Source of the DNA: Chlamydiales bacterium
GTDB taxonomy: Bacteria > Chlamydiota > Chlamydiia > Chlamydiales > Rhabdochlamydiaceae
Assembly: GCA_016185065.1 (NCBI GenBank)
Contig: JACPOL010000008.1
Coordinates: 62,001 to 126,000 of the forward strand
Direction: 5' to 3'
Length of the DNA: 64,000 nucleotides
Shown here piece after piece: positions 24,357-32,174 of this stretch. The position numbers and the translations under genes were made by a program. Within the stretch, counting starts at the first letter, position 1; every line of letters begins with the position of its first letter. The notes below the pieces were generated by a model, which saw only the letters and a list, made by a program, of their open reading frames with translations, was not told the DNA's origin and did not search any database.

Positions 24357-25658
24357 TTAAGCCTTGGAGTCGCCCTTTGATTCAGCTTTGGATTCGGCTT
24401 TGCTTTCTCCGGTGAGGCAGAGGCGCGCGTTAATCTCAGCAACGATGCCTGGGAGGTGGTTGTATCCGACAACTAATACCTCTACTTTTCCAGCAGAGAA
24501 CGCTGGTGATGAATCGAAAAGGTTGTCGACAAACTGCTTGTTTCTCTTGTCGATTATGACCAATTTTCTAAGTAGCATGTGTTCTTCATTTTCAGGAGAA
24601 AATCCTTTTGGATCGAGAATTGTGCGAACTGCATTACCCTCTTTTTCTGTAAATTTTCCTGTGTGAATGCTTAGTGAAGTTATGAGTAGGCCTCGTAGAA
24701 GAAGAAGAAACTCTTCTGCGTCATAAAGTTTCATGAAATCGGATATTGAGTACCAAGAAACCTCATCGATCAGATACCCAAGAGCTGTTGCTATGCTTCT
24801 AAGTTCTGGTGAGCTTTCATTTTCAATGAATTTAAGGCGAGCTTCTGAAGTTAGCCGGCAAAATTCCTTATCTCCATTTGTGCTATCAAGCAACTCCTCC
24901 AGTAGATTTAGAGGCTGCTTTATGTTCAGGAATAATTCTTCATACCAGACAAGTACTCTAGAGAAAAACCAGTAAAAAGGATCTGCCAGACCAAAAATAA
25001 GTGCATCTGGGTTTAATTCAGAATTAATACGAAACTCTTTTTCTGAGTACCCGGAATGTTTTGTACCTTCAAGTCTTAATACGATTTTTTGCCCGTCTGC
25101 TAACTCTAAAAGATGCCAGAGCATCCTCTTTTCCCATGGTTGTCTGTGCTGCTCTCCGATCATGATCAGTTTGAAATCGCCTGCCTGATAGGCGTGGATA
25201 TTATCGATATATTCTTGTGGGGAGTTAAACTCCTTAGCTGCCTTTAAGATATCAGAGAACTCGGGCCAGGTGCACTTCTCGACCCGTTTTAGTGGGATGC
25301 CTTTGCAGGTCACAAGTGCGCGAGCAGTGGGATTTCGACAAACAGGAGGGAGCTCGCCGTAGTAGGTCTTAAAGACACCATCTATTTTCTTTGCAACATC
25401 TGCCTGCTCAGCGTCAGTAAGACCAGTGCACGCCTCTTTCAATCGCTCGAGAAGAGGTTTAGGGAGGTAGTGCTCCTTTGGTGGCCAGATCTGGGTGCGG
25501 GCGCGCTCTTGAAACTCGAGAAACCAGTTGATGCGCTCTTGCGGCGTCTCGGCTGTCTCATTCCAATCTAGAGCGACTTTAACCAGCTCATCCCTTTTGT
25601 AAGTAGCCGCACTTCTCTGAGCAGTTGTAAGTTCTGTGCTTGTCATAATTACCCGCAT
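24357..25658 (-). CDS. TraB/ChaN-superfamily-like protein, accessory
   Basis: 433 aa, not previously recognised to me. Two blocks suggest the TraB/PrgY/TIKI/ChaN/EreA superfamily: LIMIGEQHRQPWEKRMLWHL (near 163-182, the GExH motif) followed by VLRLEGTKH, and near the C-terminus VEVLVVGYNHLPGI (matching TraB-type GAGHLPGI). These are predicted metal-dependent hydrolases or proteases. No signal peptide; a helical insertion lies between the motifs. The tail is a low-complexity run of five (E/D)SK(A/G) units. The AT content is above that of its neighbours. The fifth residue (MTSTELTT) is an alternative start. It interrupts the CorC-nifS neighbourhood and is flanked by A-type repeats on both sides. 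Confidence 0.6.
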   Translation of the reverse strand: MRVIMTSTELTTAQRSAATYKRDELVKVALDWNETAETPQERINWFLEFQERARTQIWPPKEHYLPKPLLERLKEACTGLTDAEQADVAKKIDGVFKTYYGELPPVCRNPTARALVTCKGIPLKRVEKCTWPEFSDILKAAKEFNSPQEYIDNIHAYQAGDFKLIMIGEQHRQPWEKRMLWHLLELADGQKIVLRLEGTKHSGYSEKEFRINSELNPDALIFGLADPFYWFFSRVLVWYEELFLNIKQPLNLLEELLDSTNGDKEFCRLTSEARLKFIENESSPELRSIATALGYLIDEVSWYSISDFMKLYDAEEFLLLLRGLLITSLSIHTGKFTEKEGNAVRTILDPKGFSPENEEHMLLRKLVIIDKRNKQFVDNLFDSSPAFSAGKVEVLVVGYNHLPGIVAEINARLCLTGESKAESKAESKGDSKA

Positions 25659-25720
25659 TAAATAATTTAATGCTGAGCATTATATCATGATTTAGGTTAG
25701 TTCGTGAATTGTATTGTTTT

Positions 25721-25780
25721 CTTTTTTTTGGAGTGCGGCGACCTGGCGCCGCTTTTCTCGAGATCGACCCGGCGATCTCT
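25721..25780. repeat. Element A3 (half copy)
   Basis: Left half only: CTTTTTTTTGGAGTGCGGCG through CTCGAGATCGACCCGGCGAT (end beta), with no right arm. The last base falls on the stop codon of the cysteine desulfurase gene, so the element reaches the coding boundary. Confidence 0.9.
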
Positions 25781-26919
25781 TAACTGTTTAGTGCTAACTC
25801 TTTGAGTGTCAGTAGGATGTGAAGAATCTCTTCTCGGGTTGTGAAGCGGGAGAGGGAGAGGCGCAGGGAGGAGCCTGCGAGCTTTTTGGGGATGCCCATA
25901 TTGAGAAGGACGCGGGAGGGCTCTAGGGCGCCTGAGGCGCAAGCAGAGCCATGGGAGACAGCGATGCCGGCCATATCTAGCTGCATGAGCAGCGTCTCGC
26001 CATCCAAGGCGGGAAGTGCGATATTGGAAGTGTTGGCAATTCTGGGTGAGCCCTCGCCATGGACTACTGCTCCTGGAAAGTCTGCTTTGAGGGAGGCCTC
26101 GAGAAGGTCTCTAAGCTCTTGCATTCTGAGCGTGGCGCTGGGGAGCTCCTCTGAGAGAATCTCAACAGCTTTTGCGAGCCCAACGATGCCTGGGAGGTTT
26201 TCGGTTCCAGCTCTCTTTGCATACTCTTGATCGCCGCCAGTTAGGAGGGGTTCTAACTTAAACGAGCTGTGAATCCAGGCGAAGCCGACGCCCTTGGGGC
26301 CATGAAATTTATGTCCGGAGAAGGCCATAGCGCTGACTCCATCGGGGATCTTGAATAGCTCCTTTCCAAGCAGTGCGACTCCATCAACAACGAAGGGTAG
26401 CCCGCGCCTCTTGGCGATCTGCGCGATCTCCTCGATAGGATTTTTCACACCAGTTTCGCTGTTAACTGCACCAAGCGCGATGAGTTTTGTACTCTCTTGG
26501 AGTGCGGCCTCTATCTGCTCCGGCGCGATGTACCCTTTTAGTCCAGCAGAGAGGTAGGTGACGCGGACTCCGTGGCTCTCGAGGAGCTTCACCGTATTGT
26601 AAATTGCGGAGTGCTCGATATCTGAAGTGATGAGATGTCCGTTATTCTTGCCAGAAAAAGCTCCGCGCAGGAGCATGTTGAGCGACTCGGTTCCACCAGA
26701 TGTGAAGATGATATTCGAAGGGCGCGTCTCCAAAAAATTTGCAACTGTTGAGCGAGCTTTTGTTAAACGCTTGCGGGCTTCTTGTCCAAAGTGGTGTACA
26801 GATGAGGGGTTGGAAGGGGGTGTGGAGAGCTCCTCTTGCATTGCAGCAAGAACGCGCGCGTCCAGCGCCGTTGTCGCATTATTGTCGAGATAGGTCCTTT
26901 CGAGCTTCTTTTCCTTCAT
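25780..26919 (-). CDS. Cysteine desulfurase (NifS/IscS family)
   Basis: PLP enzyme that takes sulfur from cysteine for Fe-S clusters and tRNA thiolation. 379 aa. Start TYLDNNATTALD, PLP contacts in FTSGGTESLNMLL and DIEHSAIYN, Schiff-base lysine in FSGHKFHGPKGVG and the sulfur-accepting cysteine in SHGSACASGALEPSRVL. The loop around the Cys is of the longer NifS/IscS type. The ATG at 26919 overlaps the PP2C gene by 41 bp, so the two are coupled; the same order occurs in C. trachomatis (CT258-CT259). Its stop codon lies at the edge of repeat A3. Confidence 0.93.
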   Translation of the reverse strand: MKEKKLERTYLDNNATTALDARVLAAMQEELSTPPSNPSSVHHFGQEARKRLTKARSTVANFLETRPSNIIFTSGGTESLNMLLRGAFSGKNNGHLITSDIEHSAIYNTVKLLESHGVRVTYLSAGLKGYIAPEQIEAALQESTKLIALGAVNSETGVKNPIEEIAQIAKRRGLPFVVDGVALLGKELFKIPDGVSAMAFSGHKFHGPKGVGFAWIHSSFKLEPLLTGGDQEYAKRAGTENLPGIVGLAKAVEILSEELPSATLRMQELRDLLEASLKADFPGAVVHGEGSPRIANTSNIALPALDGETLLMQLDMAGIAVSHGSACASGALEPSRVLLNMGIPKKLAGSSLRLSLSRFTTREEILHILLTLKELALNS

Positions 26920-27673
26920 GATACACCTTCACCATCACTACTGTGATGTTGTCGCTTCCTCCCTTCTGCTTAGCGGCGGCAACAAGGCTATCAGAGGCCT
27001 CTTTTATTGTCTTGGCCTCTAGGAGAATAGATCTCATCTCTTCCAGAGAGAGCTCATCGGTTAACCCATCGGAACATAAAAAATAAATATCATCAGATTT
27101 AAGCGTGCTAATCTCGATATCTGGCTCGACGTTCGCATGCGTTCCCACTGCGCGTGTAATAATATTTTTAGGTGCATGTTTCGAAGGGGTCTTGCCTAGG
27201 TCGCCTTTGCGCAGAAGCTCCTGCTTAAGCGAGTGGTCGAGAGTGAGTTTTGTAAGCTCCTTTTTACGGAAGCGGTAGATGCGGCTATCGCCTATGTGAG
27301 CGTAGATGAGGCGCTCTCCGGTAATGAGTAGGCAGGCGAGTGTTGTTCCCATACCGGCATACTTCTCATTTTGAAGCGAGAGCTGGTAGACCTCTCGGTT
27401 GACTCTTAAAATAAGATCTCCAAGCTTCTCCGCCCACTCTTCGGAAGTTGGAGGCGATGTGAGGGCAGTCTCGTAGAAGTCTTCGATTCTGATGGATAGG
27501 CGCTGCACAGTCTCTTTTGATGCGACTTCACCCGCCTGGTGGCCGCCCATGCCATCGGCTAAAACAAAAAACTTGCAGTTAGGCACCCCTGCCCAGGAGT
27601 CCTCATTGTTGCTTCTCAGGCCGATATCCGATATGCCGTAGCTTTCCACGATGTAACTACTCACTTTGCCCAA
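26879..27673 (-). CDS. PP2C-family protein serine/threonine phosphatase
   Basis: 264 aa metal-dependent phosphatase, the likely partner of the Pkn-type Ser/Thr kinases of Chlamydiae. Visible metal-binding motifs: RSNNEDSWAG, FVLADGMGGHQAGEVAS, IYAHIGDSRIYRF, DDIYFLCSDGLTDEL and GGSDNITVVMV, in the order expected for Stp/PrpC. No signal peptide or membrane segment. It overlaps the cysteine desulfurase gene at one end and the serpin gene by 17 bp at the other, so the three genes form one transcript. Confidence 0.93.
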   Translation of the reverse strand: MGKVSSYIVESYGISDIGLRSNNEDSWAGVPNCKFFVLADGMGGHQAGEVASKETVQRLSIRIEDFYETALTSPPTSEEWAEKLGDLILRVNREVYQLSLQNEKYAGMGTTLACLLITGERLIYAHIGDSRIYRFRKKELTKLTLDHSLKQELLRKGDLGKTPSKHAPKNIITRAVGTHANVEPDIEISTLKSDDIYFLCSDGLTDELSLEEMRSILLEAKTIKEASDSLVAAAKQKGGSDNITVVMVKVYHEGKEARKDLSRQ

Positions 27674-28889
27674 TTGAGGGGTCTTGCAGTTTTCCTAAAA
27701 AGAGAGGGAGCTTTGTCTTCAAATCCACCAGCAAGAAGAGGAAGGGCCTATCTGCCACAAATGCAACCGGTGGCTGTGAAGGAGGAGTTGCCGTTAAATT
27801 CATCGATGCGCTTGTTGCTGCAGCTGCAGTTACGCCCATCTCATCAAGAGCGAAGAAGCTCTCGTGGACAACCTTGCTAAGAAAGAGGTCGCGCATCCCA
27901 TCGATTCCCGAGAAGTCGGCCGCATCGGTAAAAGCGTTCTGAATGCCAAGAGCTTTCAGCATGTTGTTCAAGTCGTATCTTCGGTCGAGCGTGAATTTTG
28001 GAAGCTTGATCTGAAGATTTTGAGGCTTCAAACCCTCAATCCATCCGCGCAGAGCGTCGCTTGTAAGATCCTGCTCGCAGTCGGATAGTGCGACTCCCTT
28101 TTTAGGAAGTAGGATCAGGCAGGCAGGAGCAGCTGCACCCTCTTTTTTTACGAAGGGGAGTGCAAGAAGCTGAAAGCTCTCATTTTCGAAGTAGGGGAGG
28201 GTGGAGTTCTGCTTCATCATCTTAGTTTTTACCGAAGAGCCTTCCGCAAGATAGAAGGAGCTATCTGCTGTATTTTTCGGATCGAAGGGCTTCTGCCAGT
28301 TGCCTTTGAAGTAGAGCGCATTAGTCAGAACAACTCTTGTAGAGCCGTCGATATCGCCCTCTTCTAGCAGCTTAGGGATCTCTCCATGCGTCTGATTAGA
28401 TGTCCACTCGTTGATGATCGAGATCGCCTGTTCAGTTTGAGCGAAATCAAGGCTCTGAACCTTGGCTTGGAACCCATCTTCTATTGCGTGACGATAATCT
28501 GAGAGCACAAAACTATCGCGATCGAGCCAGAGGCCGTTTGCCATATCAAAGGTGTAAGAGCCGTCCCCACTACTTGCAAGAGAGCTGCTTAGCGCAAGAG
28601 CTGCCTTGGAGAGCTCTGGTCTTTTAAATGTAAGCTTAAGAGCCGTTTGCATCTCTGTAGCTGTCACATCGCGCGCGCCGATATAGACCATCGAAAGACA
28701 AGAGAAGATCGAATAGGGAGAGAAGATTATGTTAGTCGAAGCCGACTTATTCAGAGTCGAGTAGAGCGACAGACCGAAATCCGTGCAGTTTTTCGATAGC
28801 TTAATAGCGGTCTCATCATCTTTCTTACTAGCCGCCGCCAGCGGAACCGTAAAGGCGATAAAGCAGAAGAGAATACGGGATAGCAACAT
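27657..28889 (-). CDS. Secreted serpin (serine protease inhibitor)
   Basis: 410 aa with a signal peptide (MLLSRILFCFIAFTVPLAAA). The serpin fold is clear: NIIFSPYSIFSCLSMVYIGA, the breach/shutter strand VVLTNALYFKGNWQKPF, KLPKFTLDRRYDL, FSGIDG, and the C-terminal RPFLFLLVDLKTKLPLFLGK. The hinge of the reactive-centre loop is intact: E350-x-G352 with four alanines (355-358) and T359, as in inhibitory serpins; counting from P17 puts P1 at about T366. Serpins are mostly eukaryotic and rare in bacteria. A role against host or amoebal proteases, or against an own periplasmic protease, is inferred. Confidence 0.93.
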   Translation of the reverse strand: MLLSRILFCFIAFTVPLAAASKKDDETAIKLSKNCTDFGLSLYSTLNKSASTNIIFSPYSIFSCLSMVYIGARDVTATEMQTALKLTFKRPELSKAALALSSSLASSGDGSYTFDMANGLWLDRDSFVLSDYRHAIEDGFQAKVQSLDFAQTEQAISIINEWTSNQTHGEIPKLLEEGDIDGSTRVVLTNALYFKGNWQKPFDPKNTADSSFYLAEGSSVKTKMMKQNSTLPYFENESFQLLALPFVKKEGAAAPACLILLPKKGVALSDCEQDLTSDALRGWIEGLKPQNLQIKLPKFTLDRRYDLNNMLKALGIQNAFTDAADFSGIDGMRDLFLSKVVHESFFALDEMGVTAAAATSASMNLTATPPSQPPVAFVADRPFLFLLVDLKTKLPLFLGKLQDPSIGQSE

Positions 28890-28911
28890 ACAACCCCTCC
28901 GTAGAGTGTTT

Positions 28912-29793
28912 TCACAGATCTGTAACTGGCATGAGCAGAATGCGGATACTGCTCACCGTATTAAATGCCATATGTAAGCCGATAGGTGCAACAAGAGAAC
29001 CCTGTCTCTCGTATAAAAATCCTAGGTAGCAAGAGAAGATAAATAGTGAGATCGCAAGCGAGATGTTGCCGAGACCTTGAGATCCAGAGAGGTGAAAGAG
29101 GGCGAAGCTGAAGGCCGTTAAGAGTATTGCCGCTTTTCGTCCCACGTGCTTGCGAAGGAAACTCTGTAGAAATCCTCTGAAGAGCCACTCCTCAATGATC
29201 GGCGCGATCACGATGACAGTTGCAAGAGCAATCAGCAGGAGAAGAGGGGAGCCGAGCGCCATTTTTAAGAAGCGGACGGCCACCTGCTCATAGCTCTCAA
29301 CTCCGAAAAAGACATAGAGCAGAAGATCGCAGATCTGGCTGATCACGACCACTAAGGGAAACGCGATGAACCAGGTAGCGATTCCAAGAAAAAAATCTCT
29401 TACCAGTCTCTTCGGGTTAGACCCATCGCGTGTAATCCATACTCCTCGCATGCTCTTTTTTTCTTGAGTCATCGAAAAGAGAATGAGAAGAAGCAGAATA
29501 AGAGCAAGCGCCCCTAGCTGTATAAGCCCTGCGAAGATGAGGCTATAGGAGGACTCTCCCTCTAAGCGAAAGAGTAGTCTTCCCAGAAGGGGAGCGATAA
29601 AAAGAGCGGTGATCAGATAGATCGCAAACGCGATAATAACCTGCCTGCCCTTTACATCTGGCCCATTCTGCTCTTCGGGCAAGGAAAAAAAGCCTCTGGA
29701 TTTCGCCACCCAGTGGGTGAAGAAGCCCAAGAGGCCAAAGAGAAGAATCAGGTGGATCTGTTCGAAAATCAGCTCTTTTGAGAGAGCTTCCAT
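28912..29793 (-). CDS. CPBP-family (CAAX/Abi) intramembrane protease
   Basis: 293 aa, about eight transmembrane segments. The family's metal-binding motifs are present: EEWLFRGFLQSFL (EExxxR), FSFALFHLSG (FxxxH) and LHMAFNTVS (HxxxN/B). The family includes the CAAX prenyl-protease type II enzymes, bacteriocin-immunity proteins and others; the substrate here is unknown. It overlaps nothing but lies 3 bp from the lipoprotein gene upstream and 22 bp from the serpin, so it belongs to the same run of minus-strand genes. Confidence 0.88.
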   Translation of the reverse strand: MEALSKELIFEQIHLILLFGLLGFFTHWVAKSRGFFSLPEEQNGPDVKGRQVIIAFAIYLITALFIAPLLGRLLFRLEGESSYSLIFAGLIQLGALALILLLLILFSMTQEKKSMRGVWITRDGSNPKRLVRDFFLGIATWFIAFPLVVVISQICDLLLYVFFGVESYEQVAVRFLKMALGSPLLLLIALATVIVIAPIIEEWLFRGFLQSFLRKHVGRKAAILLTAFSFALFHLSGSQGLGNISLAISLFIFSCYLGFLYERQGSLVAPIGLHMAFNTVSSIRILLMPVTDL

Positions 29794-29796
29794 CTG

Positions 29797-30492
29797 CTAC
29801 CTTCTTGCCGCTAGGAGGACGTAATCCTCAATGCGAGTAGAGAGCTCTTTAATTAGCTTCGCGTGAGCGACGCCAATCGGAGAGATGTGGAAGTTATCCT
29901 GTCCCCAAGCCACCTGCGCGATGTGCGCTCTGTTAAAGTGTTTAGGAAGGTGCTGATTGTCGTGGATGATCTCCTGGAGGACGATTCTAGGAGAGTCTGC
30001 TCTGAGGTCGACAATGCGGAGTTTCATGCTGATCTGGAGGTCGGCAGGGGAGGCTTCAGGAGCTGTCGACGAGGCTGCAACCTCTTCGTGCTTCAGGAGC
30101 TCCATAAATACCACGAACTGGTCTTCAGGGAATATGCGTTTCATCCAGGAGAGATCCGCCGAGAAGGGGTCTCTGCTTCCGATGAGCTTTTTGGTCGCAG
30201 CGCGCACCTTTTGAGAGCCGGTAACGTGGAGCTTCTCTTTCTGCCCCAGTTTACGAGAGAGAACCGTCGTTAGCTCGTCTGAGAGGTTCCAAGAGACGCC
30301 ATTGTTCTCAGTGCGGTCGAAAACTGGCACGATTGAAACAGAGGGAGCCGCGTGCTGCATCTGAACCGCGCTCATGCGCTCATCAGAGGGCTGATCTTTT
30401 CCACAGCCCGCAGTAAGGGCTACAAGAGATAGGCAGGCTGCAAGTGCGCAGCGCTGAAAGGTTTTTCCGGAATTTGATAGGGCCATGGGCAA
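29797..30492 (-). CDS. Putative lipoprotein
   Basis: 231 aa with a lipoprotein signal: basic N-terminus, hydrophobic stretch LAACLSLVALTAGC, lipobox cysteine at C30. The mature domain (VSIVPVFDRTENNGVSW, LSRKLGQKEKLHVTGSQKVR) resembles the CsgG/LpoB-type alpha-beta domain of periplasmic lipoproteins, though only by eye. Alternative start at M3 (MALSNSGKT). First gene of the run that continues into the CPBP protease. The intended acylation would depend on Lgt at 6379. Confidence 0.75.
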   Translation of the reverse strand: MPMALSNSGKTFQRCALAACLSLVALTAGCGKDQPSDERMSAVQMQHAAPSVSIVPVFDRTENNGVSWNLSDELTTVLSRKLGQKEKLHVTGSQKVRAATKKLIGSRDPFSADLSWMKRIFPEDQFVVFMELLKHEEVAASSTAPEASPADLQISMKLRIVDLRADSPRIVLQEIIHDNQHLPKHFNRAHIAQVAWGQDNFHISPIGVAHAKLIKELSTRIEDYVLLAARR

Positions 30493-30551
30493 ATCTCCAA
30501 TTTATGGTAAATGCCCAGCATACCAAGAGCCTATTTTCTGTGAAACTCTTC

Positions 30552-32012
30552 CTATTTCTTTTTAAACTCGTCGAAGATCTTTTTTAATTCCGGATGCGCT
30601 CTATTATAGGGAGTTGCTGTATGTGAAAGAGGCGCCACTTTATGCGGATTCGCTCCATGGCCGAGTAGCTCTCTTAACACTTGAACGTAATACTCCCTGG
30701 TTGCCTGCGTGGTCCCATAGTAGGAGTGTAGAACCGTTGTAAAAAAGAGTGGCGAGCCGAAATCTGGATCCGCTTTGTATTTTAAAAGAATTTTAATGGC
30801 CTCTAATCGACTCTCTGAACCATTTTCTGAGTCCTTAACCGTTAGGGAGAGGATCGATTCATCTCTACCGACATGATAGAACGTGGAGCTCGCATTCATT
30901 CCATGTTTCAAGCAGAGCTCAAGTAGATCGTTGCGCTTCTGAGCGATTAAAAAGAGTGCAACAGGTTGGTTGTGGCCTGTCCATTTTTTGTATTCGGGGG
31001 TGAAGTAATCGATGTTGGTGTTCGCACCACCTTTGATCAAAACCTCAATGTTGTGAGCGGTAGGTTTTAAGCTTGGATGCGCCTGCTTGCTGAGCGCCAG
31101 CAACAGGGGTTGAGGGTGAAGCTTAGGTGAACCAGAGAGATTCGGATATTCGACAAGGCCGTTATTGTTAACGATTAGCTCCATCGCCTTCCAGTCGCAC
31201 GCATCGATCGCGTTATAGATCGCAGGAACAAAGCGTCCCTTGTCATGATATTTTTCTAAAGCATCGATGAGCTCCTTATTACCTGTCTCTCTTGCTTTTT
31301 CCAGAAGCTGGGCGTCATTCAACTTTACTTGCATAGGTTTTGGCGCTGGAATTGAAAGGCACGCAGCCAGCTGGTTGCAGCGGACAAGAGCCATCAGAAT
31401 GTGGCCTGTAGCTTCGATGTAGTTCTCTTTTCTAAGCTCGGCTTGAGCGTGATAGATTCCCACTAAAATTTGCATTGAAAGAGCGGCAATCGCCAGTTTT
31501 AAACCTCCATCAAGCATCAGAGCTAAATAGAGAGAGTTATTCAAGATTGTCAGGCAGCTCTCTGCTAGCTGCTCATATTGACCGTTTTGAGCGAATTCAA
31601 TCACTCTGCAGATTTCGATTAGAAGATCGTGGCCCGTTGTAATCACCATGCCCATCGGGTGAGCAAAAATAGTCGCTGCCACAGCTGCAACTGAAACTAT
31701 AGTCTGTACAACTGCTGGAGCGAGCTGGTTAAGATCATTTGTCTGATAGCTTTCGAGGAGTTGAGAAATAGAGCCAACTGTACGCATACCGCCCATCACA
31801 AGAGAGAGGGGCAGGCTAAGAGGTTTATATAGTGCAAGAAGGGGAAGTGAGGCGATTGCGGCGCGTGTGCTCTGGTCTATCCAAGTCTGTTCGATTCCTG
31901 TTGCCTGGGAGATCTTTCTAGATACATTAGGAAAGTTTTCTAAGTCATTACCGTACTGGCGATGGAAGATAGTTGGCAGAGAAGAGTTTAATGCATCTGT
32001 TATTGCTGACAT
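30552..32012 (-). CDS. Ankyrin-repeat protein with hydrophobic domain (paralogue 1)
   Basis: 486 aa, no signal peptide. Residues 45-215 hold several hydrophobic helices (LYKPLSLPLSLVMGG, IVSVAAVAATIF, NSLYLALMLDGGL). The C-terminal half carries ankyrin-like units: AIDACDWKAMELIVNNNGLV, HNIEVLIKGGANTNIDY, LFLIAQKRNDLLELCLKHG, EAIKILLKYKADPDFGS and VLRELLGHGANPHK. This looks like a host-interaction protein of the kind abundant in environmental Chlamydiae. It is a tandem paralogue of the gene at 32175 and separated from it by a terminator hairpin. Confidence 0.78.
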   Translation of the reverse strand: MSAITDALNSSLPTIFHRQYGNDLENFPNVSRKISQATGIEQTWIDQSTRAAIASLPLLALYKPLSLPLSLVMGGMRTVGSISQLLESYQTNDLNQLAPAVVQTIVSVAAVAATIFAHPMGMVITTGHDLLIEICRVIEFAQNGQYEQLAESCLTILNNSLYLALMLDGGLKLAIAALSMQILVGIYHAQAELRKENYIEATGHILMALVRCNQLAACLSIPAPKPMQVKLNDAQLLEKARETGNKELIDALEKYHDKGRFVPAIYNAIDACDWKAMELIVNNNGLVEYPNLSGSPKLHPQPLLLALSKQAHPSLKPTAHNIEVLIKGGANTNIDYFTPEYKKWTGHNQPVALFLIAQKRNDLLELCLKHGMNASSTFYHVGRDESILSLTVKDSENGSESRLEAIKILLKYKADPDFGSPLFFTTVLHSYYGTTQATREYYVQVLRELLGHGANPHKVAPLSHTATPYNRAHPELKKIFDEFKKK

Positions 32013-32122
32013 AATTACACCTTTTTATTGTTTGTTTTCGAGTATTATATCATTAAATAAGCTTGAATGTAACTTGTATAATTAATTAAATTGTTATAAT
32101 AAAATTTAGAGTTGTTGTTAAA

Positions 32123-32149
32123 TAAAAAGGGCGCCAAATGGCGCCCTTT
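32123..32149 (-). terminator. Rho-independent terminator of paralogue 2
   Basis: Read on the minus strand: AAAGGGCGCC-ATTT-GGCGCCCTTT followed by TTATTT, a 10-bp GC-rich stem with a T-tract, placed 26 bp after the stop of the 32175 gene. Confidence 0.85.
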
Positions 32150-32174
32150 CAGTTTACGAGTAGAAGCTCAAAGC

